Notes under the pieces: model-generated
What the model saw: only the letters and a program-made list of their open reading frames with translations
The model's database searches: none
Told to the model about the DNA's origin: nothing
Assembly: GCF_900110605.1 (NCBI RefSeq)
Contig: NZ_FOFI01000005.1
Location: 111,754-175,753, forward strand
DNA length: 64,000 bases
Origin: Epilithonimonas lactis
GTDB taxonomy: Bacteria; Bacteroidota; Bacteroidia; Flavobacteriales; Weeksellaceae
Reading direction: 5' to 3'
Translations under genes and position numbers: made by a program
Shown here: positions 25,758 to 36,500 of the stretch, one piece after another
How the letters are laid out: each line of letters starts with the position of its first letter
Numbering within the stretch: the stretch's first letter is position 1

Positions 25758-27048
25758 TTGGAATCTGGATTTTGAAAGTTACACCTTTGCCAAGATTGGA
25801 TTTTACAGAGATTTTCCCTTTGTATTTATCAAGGATGGATTTCACTAAGAATAATCCAACGCCCAAACCATTGATGTTCAGATTTTCGGTTCGGGAAACG
25901 CGGTAATATTTATCAAAAATAAATTTCAAATCGTCCTTTGGAATTCCGATTCCGTCGTCGGAGATTTCGATTTCAAGATTGTCATTAATGATAATATCAA
26001 GATTTTTTGCGCCGTATTTTACAGAATTATCGATAAGATTATCCATCATTTGAACGAAATCATTTTGACGAAAAACTTTATTCTTAATTAAATCTACATT
26101 AATATTAAAGTTAATGTCTTTATAAGTTTTTTTGATATTCGTAAAGTAATTTTCCATTTCCATCTTATCCATCAAAATATCTTCTGAATCCGAATGGTGA
26201 ATGGATTTTACAATATTTTCCAGACGTTTGATTTGACGTTCCAGCAAAGCTTTGGTTTCAGAATCTGAGGTTTGGACGATGGAAAATTTCAACGTTGTGA
26301 TTGGTGTGTTCAGTTCGTGTGCGATGGAATCGATAGTGGTGTGAAGTTGCGAGATTTTCTTCTCTTGTCGATTTAAGTTTTTAATACTGTTTCTGAACAA
26401 ATAAATAATCAGAATTATAATCAACAAACTAATGATAATTAAAGGAATAATTTTCCTCAAAACCAAATACTGAATATTCAACAATTGATACGTCGCTTTT
26501 GACTTCACCAAATAATTATAACGTTCATCAACATTCAAATCAGTATTGGTTTTTGATTGGTGGCTTGACCAAATACTTTCCGTCAGCGACATCGGTTTTT
26601 CAACCTTGTTAATCGTTTGGAAGAGCGTAATCGATTTACCTTTTGGAAGAAGTTCTTCATTCTTCAATTCGTCCAAAACAGAATAAATCTCATTCTTCAT
26701 CGCCATTTCAAATCCGGAATTTCCAACATTTTTCTTTAGTAGAGATTCCATTTTTTGACTGTATTGGATTTCTGATGAGTAAATCTTATCGGGAAATTTT
26801 ATTTGCTCATCCTGAAAAGTAACTCCCAATTTTAACCGTTCAAAATCACCCACAAGTCGATTGTCATTGGCATTGGTGTCGAATTTGTCCATTTCGTCCA
26901 TTACCTTACCAGCGATTTCTTTCGCTTGCCTATTATAGTCCTTCTCTTCCAGTCTGTACGAGTTTTGGATGTAATACGCCTGAAGCGCAACCAAAATAAT
27001 CAGGCTGAATGTGAACAAAATGATGGTGATGTTTCTCTTGCGATTCAT
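25747..27048 (-). CDS. Membrane sensor histidine kinase
   Basis: The 433-residue product has transmembrane segments at about 7-27 and 195-218 that enclose a ~165-residue periplasmic sensor of unknown type. It then has a HisKA dimerisation helix with phosphoacceptor His244 ('DSIAHELNTPI') and a HATPase domain with N-box 'DNLIDNSVKYG' (336-346), G1 'DDGIGIP' (364-370) and G2 'GLGVGL' (394-399). There is no HAMP domain. All catalytic motifs are intact. It is co-transcribed with the response regulator and divergent from the outer-membrane barrel gene. Confidence 0.93.
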   Translation of the reverse strand: MNRKRNITIILFTFSLIILVALQAYYIQNSYRLEEKDYNRQAKEIAGKVMDEMDKFDTNANDNRLVGDFERLKLGVTFQDEQIKFPDKIYSSEIQYSQKMESLLKKNVGNSGFEMAMKNEIYSVLDELKNEELLPKGKSITLFQTINKVEKPMSLTESIWSSHQSKTNTDLNVDERYNYLVKSKATYQLLNIQYLVLRKIIPLIIISLLIIILIIYLFRNSIKNLNRQEKKISQLHTTIDSIAHELNTPITTLKFSIVQTSDSETKALLERQIKRLENIVKSIHHSDSEDILMDKMEMENYFTNIKKTYKDINFNINVDLIKNKVFRQNDFVQMMDNLIDNSVKYGAKNLDIIINDNLEIEISDDGIGIPKDDLKFIFDKYYRVSRTENLNINGLGVGLFLVKSILDKYKGKISVKSNLGKGVTFKIQIPNEN

Positions 27049-27160
27049 AGTTTATCCTAGGAATGAATTCCTATGTTGGGATATGGTCGTCCCGATGGGA
27101 CTTTGGTTGGTTAAAATTTCCAAGTTCAAAAATACAATCAAATTTCTTTCAAAAATAGCA

Positions 27161-27187
27161 TTAACCGTCCGTTAACCCTTCATTAAC
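27161..27187 (+). promoter_or_regulatory. Three TTAAC direct repeats at 11-bp spacing, likely response-regulator site
   Basis: TTAAC occurs at 27161-27165, 27172-27176 and 27183-27187, each exactly 11 bp after the previous one, so all lie on one face of the helix. This is the arrangement used by OmpR/PhoB-family regulators. It sits between the two-component genes and the outer-membrane barrel gene. Binding by the adjacent regulator is inferred. Confidence 0.6.
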
Positions 27188-27232
27188 AAAACTTTGATGC
27201 AAACTGTCTCAATTTTGGAGAAAATTAATGAA

Positions 27233-29584
27233 ATGAAATATTACATCACAATTTTACTGATATTCCCAATTTTGGTTTGGAGTCAAAGCATCAAAGGACA
27301 TCTTGAAAATGAAAATCAGGAGCCGATTTCGGACGGCATTATTCAAATTAATGAAAATAAAATTTACAATTCTGATGAGCAAGGAAATTTTATGATTGAT
27401 GGAATTTCGTCGTTTCCAATTTCATTAATCATCAAAAAATCTGGTTTTCGGGATTATGAATTGACGCTCGAGGAAAGCGATTTGGCTTTGAATATTATCC
27501 TTAAAAAAGATACTTTGAACAACATCGAAGCTGTGACCATCAAAGCAAATAAACCTTTGCTGAAAAGGAAAATCGACCGACTGGAATTCAATATCGATAA
27601 TACGCCACTTCAAAATCTGAATGCTTGGGACATTTTGAAAAGCACGCCGAATGTCTTGGTGAAAAATGAAGAATTGAGTGTTCGTGGGAATTCGCAAATC
27701 ATCGTGACCATTAATGATAAAAAAACTCTGATGACGCAGGAACAATTGAAACAACTTCTTGAAAACACCGATGGAAGCAACGTTTCGTCCGTGGAAGTCA
27801 TCACCAATCCGCCTGCGAAATATGAAGCTCAGGGAAGTGCGATTATTAATATCAAGATGAAAAAAAATGTGCTTTCTGGTTACAAAGGACGGATTTCGAC
27901 GCGTTACCATCAATCGATTTATGCGAAAGGAAAGATTGGAACTTCACAATCTTATAACACTGGAAAATGGCAATTAAGTGGAAACTATGACTTTGTGACC
28001 GGCGATTATGTTCGGAAAAATTTCGATGTTGTGACTTTCAACAATGACAAAACCCGCTGGGAAAGCGATATGACGCGGAAAACGCACGCACACGAGCAAC
28101 ATATTTACAATTTCGCTGGACAATACAGTTTGGATAGTTTGTCATCCGTTCAGTTTGGTTTTGATGGTTATAATGCGCCGAATAACAATGGTCATTACAA
28201 GGTTCCAACGAATATTTATAGTACGGAAAACGGTCAATTGCAGTCCAATTATTTGACGTCGAATCAGAAAAATCAGTTTAATAATAGTTTTAATTCTTAT
28301 TTGGTTTTTGATAAGAAATTTGGTGACCAGAATTTAACCTGGACCAATAATTTCAGCACGAAAAAATATAAGGAAAATCAGGATATCGAGACACAACTCA
28401 ATTTTGTGGACCAGCCTGAAGATTACAACCGATTTGGAAGTAAGAATATGCAGAATATTTCGCTGTACTCTTCGCAGTTGGATTATCGATTGACAAAGGA
28501 AAAATTCACATTGGAAGGTGGAATTAAATATAGTTTTGTACACAATGAAAATGACCTTGATTTTTTTGATGGAACTCGGGAATCTATCATCTATAATCCG
28601 TCGAAAAGCAATTTGTTTGATTACAAGGAAAATATTTTTGCCTTTTACATTTCCTCAGAATATAAATTGAAAAAATGGGAACTGAAAGCTGGATTAAGGT
28701 CGGAAACAACCGCTATCAAAACAAAATCTGACAATCCAACCGTTGAAAACAACAGAACGCGAACTGGACTTTTCCCCACATTTTATGCGATGTACACTTT
28801 GAACGATGACCAGCAATTGGGATTTTCTTACGGCAAAAGAATCGACCGACCGAATTATGATTTCCTGAATCCATCGCGGTCTTATTATAATTTGTATTCT
28901 TATTTTCAAGGTGATGCGAATTTGAAATCGACGATTATTGACAACTTGAGTTTGACTTACACGGTGAAAAACTGGAACTTCGAAACGTACTTTTCTTACA
29001 TCAAAGACCCGTCGATGGAAATTTCAATCCAAAATCCTGAGACTTTTGAAACGGTCTACAATTTTACGAACATCGACCACGGAAAAAATATGGGCGCGAA
29101 TGTTTCTAAAAGCTTCTCGATAAAGTCATATTGGAAGCTGAATGTTTTTGCGATGGGAGAATATCAGGAAAATTATTTTATGGGCGTGGACCAAATCCTT
29201 TACAAAAATGATGTGTTCTTCTACAATACGAATCTATCAACGCAAATCACTTTGGACAAAGCAAAAACTTGGGATTTGAATGTGGGTTATGTCTACAATT
29301 CAAAGACGATTCAAGGTTCTTTTGACATCAGTTCTTCGCAAAATACTTACGTTATCATCAATAAAAAAATGTTTGATAAGAAGTTGGAAGCGGGATTGGT
29401 TTTCAATGATATTTTCAAAACGGACAGAAATACCATTTCGACAAATTATGCGAATCAGAATCAATATTTCAAGGATTATCGGGACACGCGGTATTTCATC
29501 ATCAATCTGAAATATAATTTTGGAAATCAAAAAGTGAAAGAGGCGAAGGCTGGAAACAAGACGGAAGAGCAGAAGCGACTTTAG
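27233..29584 (+). CDS. TonB-dependent-receptor-like outer membrane beta-barrel protein
   Basis: From the ATG at 27233 the product is 783 residues with a signal peptide 'MKYYITILLIFPILVWSQ'. The frame opens earlier (27194), but the signal fits only the later start. Domains are a carboxypeptidase-regulatory-like beta-sandwich (about 18-95, 'IKGHLENENQEPISDGIIQI'), a plug-like region ('LSVRGNSQIIVTINDKKTLM', 'SVEVITNPPAKYEAQGSAGI'-type), and a long barrel of the OMP_b-brl_3 family ending in aromatic strands. This family lacks a recognisable TonB box and often depends on a two-component system. The substrate is unknown. The gene is divergent from the kinase/regulator pair and preceded by their likely binding boxes. 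Confidence 0.9.
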   Translation: MKYYITILLIFPILVWSQSIKGHLENENQEPISDGIIQINENKIYNSDEQGNFMIDGISSFPISLIIKKSGFRDYELTLEESDLALNIILKKDTLNNIEAVTIKANKPLLKRKIDRLEFNIDNTPLQNLNAWDILKSTPNVLVKNEELSVRGNSQIIVTINDKKTLMTQEQLKQLLENTDGSNVSSVEVITNPPAKYEAQGSAIINIKMKKNVLSGYKGRISTRYHQSIYAKGKIGTSQSYNTGKWQLSGNYDFVTGDYVRKNFDVVTFNNDKTRWESDMTRKTHAHEQHIYNFAGQYSLDSLSSVQFGFDGYNAPNNNGHYKVPTNIYSTENGQLQSNYLTSNQKNQFNNSFNSYLVFDKKFGDQNLTWTNNFSTKKYKENQDIETQLNFVDQPEDYNRFGSKNMQNISLYSSQLDYRLTKEKFTLEGGIKYSFVHNENDLDFFDGTRESIIYNPSKSNLFDYKENIFAFYISSEYKLKKWELKAGLRSETTAIKTKSDNPTVENNRTRTGLFPTFYAMYTLNDDQQLGFSYGKRIDRPNYDFLNPSRSYYNLYSYFQGDANLKSTIIDNLSLTYTVKNWNFETYFSYIKDPSMEISIQNPETFETVYNFTNIDHGKNMGANVSKSFSIKSYWKLNVFAMGEYQENYFMGVDQILYKNDVFFYNTNLSTQITLDKAKTWDLNVGYVYNSKTIQGSFDISSSQNTYVIINKKMFDKKLEAGLVFNDIFKTDRNTISTNYANQNQYFKDYRDTRYFIINLKYNFGNQKVKEAKAGNKTEEQKRL

Positions 29585-29605
29585 GAATCGGAATCTCTAT
29601 GAAAG

Positions 29606-29640
29606 CAAAAACACTATCAAAATCTGATAGTGTTTTCTAT
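29606..29640. terminator. Bidirectional terminator
   Basis: Stem AAAACACTATCA / TGATAGTGTTTT around AAATC, with A- and T-rich flanks. It lies between two convergent genes and can serve both. Confidence 0.75.
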
Positions 29641-29642
29641 AT

Positions 29643-29858
29643 TTAGTTAGCGTAGGCTGATTTGTTTTGGAAGACGTTCATAGACGCAATCCTGTTATTT
29701 TTATTATAAACAATCTCGACGGTGAAAGACGAAATCTCGTACAGAACAAACTTGAGTTCATCTTTGATGGTTTCGTTCATCAGATGACCTTGGTTCAAAA
29801 CGATGTCACACTGAGATTCATTCGGCAAATTTTTGAAATCGTAGTAAGAAATATTCAT
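29643..29858 (-). CDS. Small conserved-looking protein of unknown function
   Basis: The 71-residue product from the ATG at 29858 begins 'MNISYYDFKNLPNESQCDIV' and contains 'VLYEISSFTVEIVYNKNNRI'. The frame is open 36 bases further upstream, but those residues look like unselected sequence, so the internal ATG is preferred. No signal peptide. Its compact alpha/beta pattern and codon use look genuine. No function can be offered. Confidence 0.62.
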   Translation of the reverse strand: MNISYYDFKNLPNESQCDIVLNQGHLMNETIKDELKFVLYEISSFTVEIVYNKNNRIASMNVFQNKSAYAN

Positions 29859-29991
29859 AGTGGTCAGTTTTAAATTGTTAGTTATTAAGTACATAATGGA
29901 CTACACAATTTCTTTGCCAATTCTGTGGAAAACTACCCTACTTCAATATTATTTTTCAAAAAATTAATAATATGATATCAAAAATATGAAA

Positions 29992-31134
29992 TTAAGACGA
30001 AAGATCTTGCTGATACTTCATCTTGTTGATCACTGGATTTGCGTACATCGCCAGAAAACTTTCTTTTAGGGCAGAATCAAAACTGTCGATTCGCATTTCT
30101 AATCTTCTGATGAACAGTTGTTTTTCTTCTTCTGTGTAACGGTCAGCAAATTGATCGGTCTTGTGAAGCAAATCGTAGGCGATATATTTCGTTGGCCAAA
30201 GTTTATAATTCTGGATAATAGAATCATCGATGATCTGAGCGATGGCCTGAAGTTGTTTATTTTTATTATCAAACTCGTTGGCGATGTTGTCCAGCTCTGT
30301 GTTCAACACTTTTCCGGCGTGGAGATGGATCCGTTTTTTCTGTCCCAAAACGCCGCTTAGCATTGTGGTGAAATCCTCATTATCATTTTTCACATAGACC
30401 TCATTTCTGGATTTGGCCATCAGTTGTGGCATCTTCAAAGAATCTGTCGGATCATATTCGTAGGAGATGGACAATGGAACAATTCTTAAGCTTTTGAAAA
30501 AGTCAGTCAATGTTTGGTCTCCAGCTGCCATGGCGAGCATTTTGAGAACGCCTTGTTGGGTCATATCGTTTCCGTCCTTGGCTCTTCCTTCACGCTGTGC
30601 CATCCAGACAGAGCGGTTTTCCTTGGTCAAAAGGTTGTGGATATATTGTGATAAAGTTTTGGAACTATCCAGTTGCTCGCGGATCGAAACACTTCTTTGA
30701 ACCAGAAAATTTCGGTTCAGTTTTGCAAGAACGTGGAGAAAAGGTTTTTTGACCAGATTATCTCCAATGGCCGATGACGTCATTACGAAACCGCCATTCA
30801 ACAATGCCAAATTCAATAGTGAAGTATCCAACACAATGTCTCGGTGGTTGGAGATGAAAAGATAGGATTGATTTTTGTCCAATTGGTCAAACCCCGAAGT
30901 CGTCAAACCTTCTGAACTTCTTTCCAAGATCTGAAGAACGGTCTGAGAAATAAACTGACTTTGAAAATCTTTGATCGAATGAACATTTTTGAATTGCTCG
31001 AGCCAAAAATCCTCATCTCGGTTAGGAAATGTAAAACTCATTAAAGCCTTCATCATTGGATGCCTCGCAACACTTTGCAAAGCGCCATTCACTTCATCAT
31101 CATCATAAGGCCTTATATCATCAAACTTAGACAT
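29992..31134 (-). CDS. 1-acyl-glycerol-3-phosphate acyltransferase-like protein (LPLAT superfamily)
   Basis: From the ATG at 31134 the product is 380 residues. The catalytic motif is 'NHRDIVLD' (the H-x4-D box of glycerophosphate acyltransferases), with His97 and Asp102 by this start. A second block, 'MAQREGRAKDGND', supplies the usual Glu-Gly-Arg phosphate-binding motif. It has no obvious transmembrane helix, and the substrate could be a glycerophosphate, lipid A or an ornithine/amino lipid; the sequence does not tell. The longer frame beginning at 31161 only adds nine unlikely residues. It is a single gene next to the tam pair on the same strand. Confidence 0.86.
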   Translation of the reverse strand: MSKFDDIRPYDDDEVNGALQSVARHPMMKALMSFTFPNRDEDFWLEQFKNVHSIKDFQSQFISQTVLQILERSSEGLTTSGFDQLDKNQSYLFISNHRDIVLDTSLLNLALLNGGFVMTSSAIGDNLVKKPFLHVLAKLNRNFLVQRSVSIREQLDSSKTLSQYIHNLLTKENRSVWMAQREGRAKDGNDMTQQGVLKMLAMAAGDQTLTDFFKSLRIVPLSISYEYDPTDSLKMPQLMAKSRNEVYVKNDNEDFTTMLSGVLGQKKRIHLHAGKVLNTELDNIANEFDNKNKQLQAIAQIIDDSIIQNYKLWPTKYIAYDLLHKTDQFADRYTEEEKQLFIRRLEMRIDSFDSALKESFLAMYANPVINKMKYQQDLSS

Positions 31135-31222
31135 ATTTTTATTTAAATTAACAATTTGCAAAACAACGAAAATTAATTGAACTCAGCTTATGAATTTTTT
31201 GAATTCAATTCTCAACAAACTA

Positions 31223-33592
31223 TTAAAAAGGATAGCCGATTGCAATATTCAATATCAAGTTATCCTTTCTCCAAGCGCTATCTCCAAATTTCACTCTATC
31301 CAGCACCCAACGGTCACCTTTTTCGTAATAAGGAACCTTCAAAGGCATTGCGAGATCCAATCTCAAAACCAAGATCGAGAAATCCAATCGCAAACCGACT
31401 CCACCGCCAACTGCTACCTCACTCAAGAAATCTTTGGAGAATTTTCCGCCAGGTCTCACAGGCTGTCCGTCGGTATTTAATTCTTCGTTTACCATCCAGA
31501 TATTTCCTGCATCCACGAAGGCGGCCACATTTAGGAATTTGTAGATATTGGCTCTGTATTCTGCATTCATCTCAAGCTTGATGTCACCTGACTGGTCAAA
31601 GTAGAAACTTGCATTTTGAACTCTCGGATCATAACTTCCCGGTCCTAATGTTCTGGCTCGGAAAGCTCGGATACTGTTACTTCCGCCCACAAAGAACTGT
31701 CGTGAGTAAGGCACAAATTCTGAGTTTCCATATGGATAGGCAATTCCGGCAATGATTCGGGAAGCAAAATTTGTCTTCTCATTGAATTTGTGGTAGAACC
31801 TGAAATCGTGTTCCATCTTCGCATATTGACTGAATGGAACGCCGAAAATATTTTTCTGGTCACCTTTTTTCGCATTGGCTCCGGTTACAAGTCCAGTGAT
31901 ATTTCCCGCCAGATCCAACATTCCACGGTAATAGATCGTATTGGTCTTTGGCGAAGTTGTATTGGTATAAGTATAAGTGTAAGTTGGTCCAAAGATCAAT
32001 TGTTTGTCCACTACCCTTTGCAAAGTTGGATTCGCAGGAATTCCATTTTCAGGATCTCCTTCTATTTGTTGGCGATACTTATCTGTTATCGTTTGAGGCG
32101 CAACCATTGTGATATCAATGACCTTCAAATCGTGTTCTTTTCTGACGTTCTCTTTCCAAACGTAACCAAATGACGCATTGAAGTTGTGAAGTGTGTACAA
32201 TTCCGTACGGCTTTGATATTCATAACCAAGGTTGATATTGGTCCTAGGAACGAAAGCACTGGAAGAATTAAATCTAAATGGCGCCACAATTCTCGGAATG
32301 GAAAGTTGTGTGTTCGCCCCAACTCGGATGATGTTGTTCGCATCTTTCGGTCCACCCAACTGAACATCGAAAGCACCATAAACAGCCGCTTTGAATTGCT
32401 CAGCACCTCGGAAGAAGTTTCTGTGCGTCCAGTTTAGGTTCACCTCGCCTCCACCATAATTGGCCGAGTTGGTTCGTCCCAAAGTTTCCAAACGCAACGA
32501 CTGGATCTGTCTTGGTGTCAGTAAATAGTAAGCGTCAAACTTATGATTCAAAGAATCTGAAACGACGAATTCATTCTTCACAAATTTGAAAACGCCTAAA
32601 CTGATCAATCTGCTCAAAGTCAAATTGTGGTCTTTGCGATTGTAGACATCGCCTTTTTTAAAGTACAAAGCGCGGTCAAAGATCCTTGGTTTGAATTTAT
32701 GATCCGGGTCGATCACGTAGATATCTTCGTAAGCATATTTGGAAAGGGAATCTTCGTTCATCGGAACAGTGTATTTTCCGTCTTTCACATCACGAATGTT
32801 GTAATTCGGGAAAACCACCACTTTATCAATGGAAAATTGCTGCGTTGCAAGGTCTGGCGTTTGTTCTTTCAGTTTTACATTTAGTTCCACCTTATGATTT
32901 TTTGCCACCGTACTGTCTGCCTGGACGATGATATTATCTGGATGGAAATAGTAGAAACCTTTCTCCTTCAATCCATTGTCAATCCTTTCCCGTTCGGCTT
33001 TGATGACGCCGAGATCAAATGGATTTCCGACTTTCAAAAGAGACTTGTCTTTCAAATTCTGAATTTCCTGATTGACCAACGTCGAATCTTCCTGGAATTT
33101 GACCTGACTGATCAAATATTGATTTCCAGGCTTTACTGTGTAAATGACCTGTGCTTTTTTATTCTTCGAGACCGTGTCGTACTTCGCTTGCGCATTGAAA
33201 TAGCCTTTGTTCTCAGAATAATTCACCAGAATATCTTTGTTGAATTCCTTATCGACATCGCCCAGCAAGACTGGTTTTTCTCCAAATTTATACTTCAACC
33301 AATAGTTGAATCCTTTCTCCTTCTTAGGTTCTTTCGCAATATTGTACGCATACAACTTTGGTCTCAGTCCAAGAAAGCTTGAGTTGGGTTTTGGCGTCAG
33401 ATTTTCTTCGAGTTCAGCCTTCAAAGCTTTCCTTTGCTTCTTCGGAATGCTGTCGTTTTCGATCTTAACTTCGGCGCCTGTGTAAAGCATTTGTCCTTCT
33501 TTCAGAAATTTGGTATTGCTGCAAGATGAGATGATCGCGATGGATGACAAGGCAATGACTGGCTTAAAATGGATTGGAAATCGGCTCTTCAT
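31223..33592 (-). CDS. tamL: TamL, lipoprotein of the BamA/TamA (Omp85) family
   Basis: The 789-residue product has a lipoprotein signal with lipobox 'ISSC' (Cys24). POTRA-like domains are at about 35-400, including 'VIYTVKPGNQYLISQVKFQE'. A C-terminal Omp85/surface-antigen barrel follows with the lid-loop motif 'GGSNSIRAFRARTLGPG' near residue 645 (the VRGF equivalent). In Bacteroidota the TamA function is carried by this lipid-anchored form and works with TamB to move proteins or phospholipids to the outer membrane. Its ATG overlaps the tamB stop by one base (TAATG), so the two are translationally coupled. Confidence 0.92.
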   Translation of the reverse strand: MKSRFPIHFKPVIALSSIAIISSCSNTKFLKEGQMLYTGAEVKIENDSIPKKQRKALKAELEENLTPKPNSSFLGLRPKLYAYNIAKEPKKEKGFNYWLKYKFGEKPVLLGDVDKEFNKDILVNYSENKGYFNAQAKYDTVSKNKKAQVIYTVKPGNQYLISQVKFQEDSTLVNQEIQNLKDKSLLKVGNPFDLGVIKAERERIDNGLKEKGFYYFHPDNIIVQADSTVAKNHKVELNVKLKEQTPDLATQQFSIDKVVVFPNYNIRDVKDGKYTVPMNEDSLSKYAYEDIYVIDPDHKFKPRIFDRALYFKKGDVYNRKDHNLTLSRLISLGVFKFVKNEFVVSDSLNHKFDAYYLLTPRQIQSLRLETLGRTNSANYGGGEVNLNWTHRNFFRGAEQFKAAVYGAFDVQLGGPKDANNIIRVGANTQLSIPRIVAPFRFNSSSAFVPRTNINLGYEYQSRTELYTLHNFNASFGYVWKENVRKEHDLKVIDITMVAPQTITDKYRQQIEGDPENGIPANPTLQRVVDKQLIFGPTYTYTYTNTTSPKTNTIYYRGMLDLAGNITGLVTGANAKKGDQKNIFGVPFSQYAKMEHDFRFYHKFNEKTNFASRIIAGIAYPYGNSEFVPYSRQFFVGGSNSIRAFRARTLGPGSYDPRVQNASFYFDQSGDIKLEMNAEYRANIYKFLNVAAFVDAGNIWMVNEELNTDGQPVRPGGKFSKDFLSEVAVGGGVGLRLDFSILVLRLDLAMPLKVPYYEKGDRWVLDRVKFGDSAWRKDNLILNIAIGYPF

Positions 33593-36500
33593 TATTTAAA
33601 ATCTACTACTTGGTTATTGTTTTTTTGTCTTTCTAATTTTCTTTTCTCACGCTTGGAACTTTGGAAGATCTCACGGAATTTATCATAATCCAAAGTGATG
33701 ATGAAACCAACGCCTGTTTCCACGATCTGTCCTTGCAAAGCGACTTGATATTCGTTCTTACGGTAAGCTCTCAGCATATATCTGCCATCTCTGGAAAGGC
33801 TGTAGTCGATTGTGACATCACCTGCGATATTGGTCGTATTCTCGTTTTGTCTGGCATCGCCTTCCAATCCGAAGTTACTTCCTACAGACACTTTCAATCG
33901 ATCATTCAGTAATTTTTTACTTAAGCCGACATTCAGGTCTGTTCTGGTGTTTTGAGATCCTGTGGAATAATCTTCGGAGGATTCCAGATCGAAATTAAGG
34001 TCAACACCTTTTATCAGATCGGAAGCCAGATTATTCAATTGTTGCGATAGGATCTTGCTCACACTTTGTCTCGCCAAAGTTTCCGTGGAAAGTCCAGCAC
34101 TATTTTCAAACGGATTTTCACCGATAAATCTATTTAATAAAAGCAAAGCAAAAACCTGCTTGTTCATTTCGTTTTCTTCCGTTCTTAGTTGGGCTAATTT
34201 TTGGTCCACCACATCTTTGACATTGGTCGAAACAGAATTATTTTTTTCATCCGTCGTAATATCAAACGTGATGACCGGTTTCAATAGTTCGCCTTTCATT
34301 TGAAGCAAAGTATTGAATTCCATTCTTTGCTTGTACTGATTGAGCATTGCGGCACTTTCTCCACTGATCTGCTGCTCCACAAGATCTAGCGGCGCAGTTT
34401 GCGTTTTATAGACAGCCGTGATGTCGAGTGTCGCTGCGGTCGGTTCGCCCGTCCAGGTGATGGTACTTCCTTTTTGGATCTCGAATTTACGTTTCAGTAA
34501 ACTGACGGTCATATCGTAACTTCCCTGCTCTACTTCGTAAACGCCCACCAAAGTGGTTTTCCCAGATGGATCGATTCCGCCGGTCAATTCTGCTTCACCT
34601 TGAAGTTTCACAAAATCACCATTGGCTTTGTCGATGACCACAGACATTTTCGCTTCTTTGCTCACCTCGATGTTCACGCTCACGTCCATTCCTTTGATCT
34701 GGTTTTTGGCAGCCAAAGAATCTGTAACGATGGTTTTGTTCAAGGCGATCTGGTCTTGGTCAATGAATTCCACTATGCCGTCTCTATCCTGCAACGATGG
34801 ACTTGATTGAGGCAAAACAAACGTAAAATCTGTATCATCAGAAACCGCTAATCTACCATCAACTTTCGGAAGGTCTAAGTTTCCTCTCACTTTCAAAGCA
34901 GCGTCGATAGACAAAATCCCGTACATTAAAGCGTCATTTGATTTTTCTGAATTCACGACCTTGAAATCTTTGGCATTGATGTCAAGATTGAAGGCAAAAT
35001 CCCTGTAGGTCTGAGTCAAAACCTGACCGTCGATCTTAAGTGAATTTCCGTCTTTATCATTGATCTTGAACTCATCAAACTCAATTCCTCGGTTGGTGAA
35101 AGCGATTTTATCATTGATCTTTCTGAAATCACTTCCCGTTTGCGCAATCATCAATCCGACATTATTCATTTTTACATCGCCGAGAATTTTCGGTTCAGTC
35201 GTGGTTCCTGTAATTTTCAGATCACCTGAGAGATAACCTTCTGTATTGGTGATCGCGTTCATAGAAAAGCCTTGTAGCGTTTTCATCTGAAGTTGATTCA
35301 TCGCCAGATTTAGGTCAAAACTACTTGCTGCAGTGTTGTAATTTCCAGTGATCTTCACATCATTTTCGTTTTCGGAAAGCGCAATATCTGCATTGATGAT
35401 ATCGGCCGAAGTATTATTGGCCTTCAAAGAAAGATTCCCAACTGGACTTCCGTAAACAAAAAGGTCGGAAACATTGATGTCTGCATTGAAGTTCATTTTC
35501 TTGTTCAAATCTCTCAACTGCGCTGTTCCATTGATCGTTCCTTTTGCCAACAGCGAATCTTTTTTAATGATTTCTGTAATGGTTTCGATCCTAAAATCTT
35601 TCAAAGTGACATTCAAAGGACTGTTTGGCGACGTGTTTTCTGACTGAACCAAGATCTCGCTTCCGGAATTAGATAATCTGAAATTATCCGCAAAAATTCC
35701 CTGACTTCCGATCTGGATCTTGTTACCGTCAGCAACGGCCCAATCCATATAATTCAACTTCAAACCATTCGGGTTCAAAGAGATTTCTGTAATGTCATTA
35801 ATCGATTTGGCGTTACCAGCAATCAGGAATTGTGTAGCATCTTTATCATCTTTTGTCGTGATGTTATAATTAATGATATTATCGGCGACATCACCGTTGA
35901 TATTGACTTTGTTCAAAGCAAAACTTTCGCTCTTCAAAGCCACAACATCCAAATTATATTGTAAAGCTTGATTTTCGTTCGTGATCTTCAAGTTTGTATT
36001 TTCAAGCGAATTGGTGCCATACAAAACCTGAGGGATTTTTGCATCAAGTTCTATCTTTTGAGAATCAGCGTTGTAGTTCCCAGTGATATTGATGGTTTCA
36101 AAGCTTTTCAATTCCGGAACGAACTTTCTGATCAAATCGTCGTTTTTGATCGTAGCATTGACCGTGAAAAATTGTCCAGCATCGATTTTCGCCGCTTTTC
36201 CAGGTTTTTGGAATTGATAATATTGATTCATCGTTTGCGACAAAGCCCCGAAGATCTGGGTCAGTTTGTATTTTCCATTCAGTTCCACATCCGCAATCTG
36301 AGAATTGAATTTGATCTTCGTTGAATCCGCTGTAGAAACGGCCAACAAATTCACTTCCTGAATTGGATAAACTTCCTTCGTATCAGAGATGGCGAAGTTT
36401 TTCAGATTCAAATATCCATTGAGATTGTCCGGATCAAGACTTTTAAAATCACCATCGATTGCGCCAGCCAAAATCATTGGCGAACTGTAAAAACCAAGTT

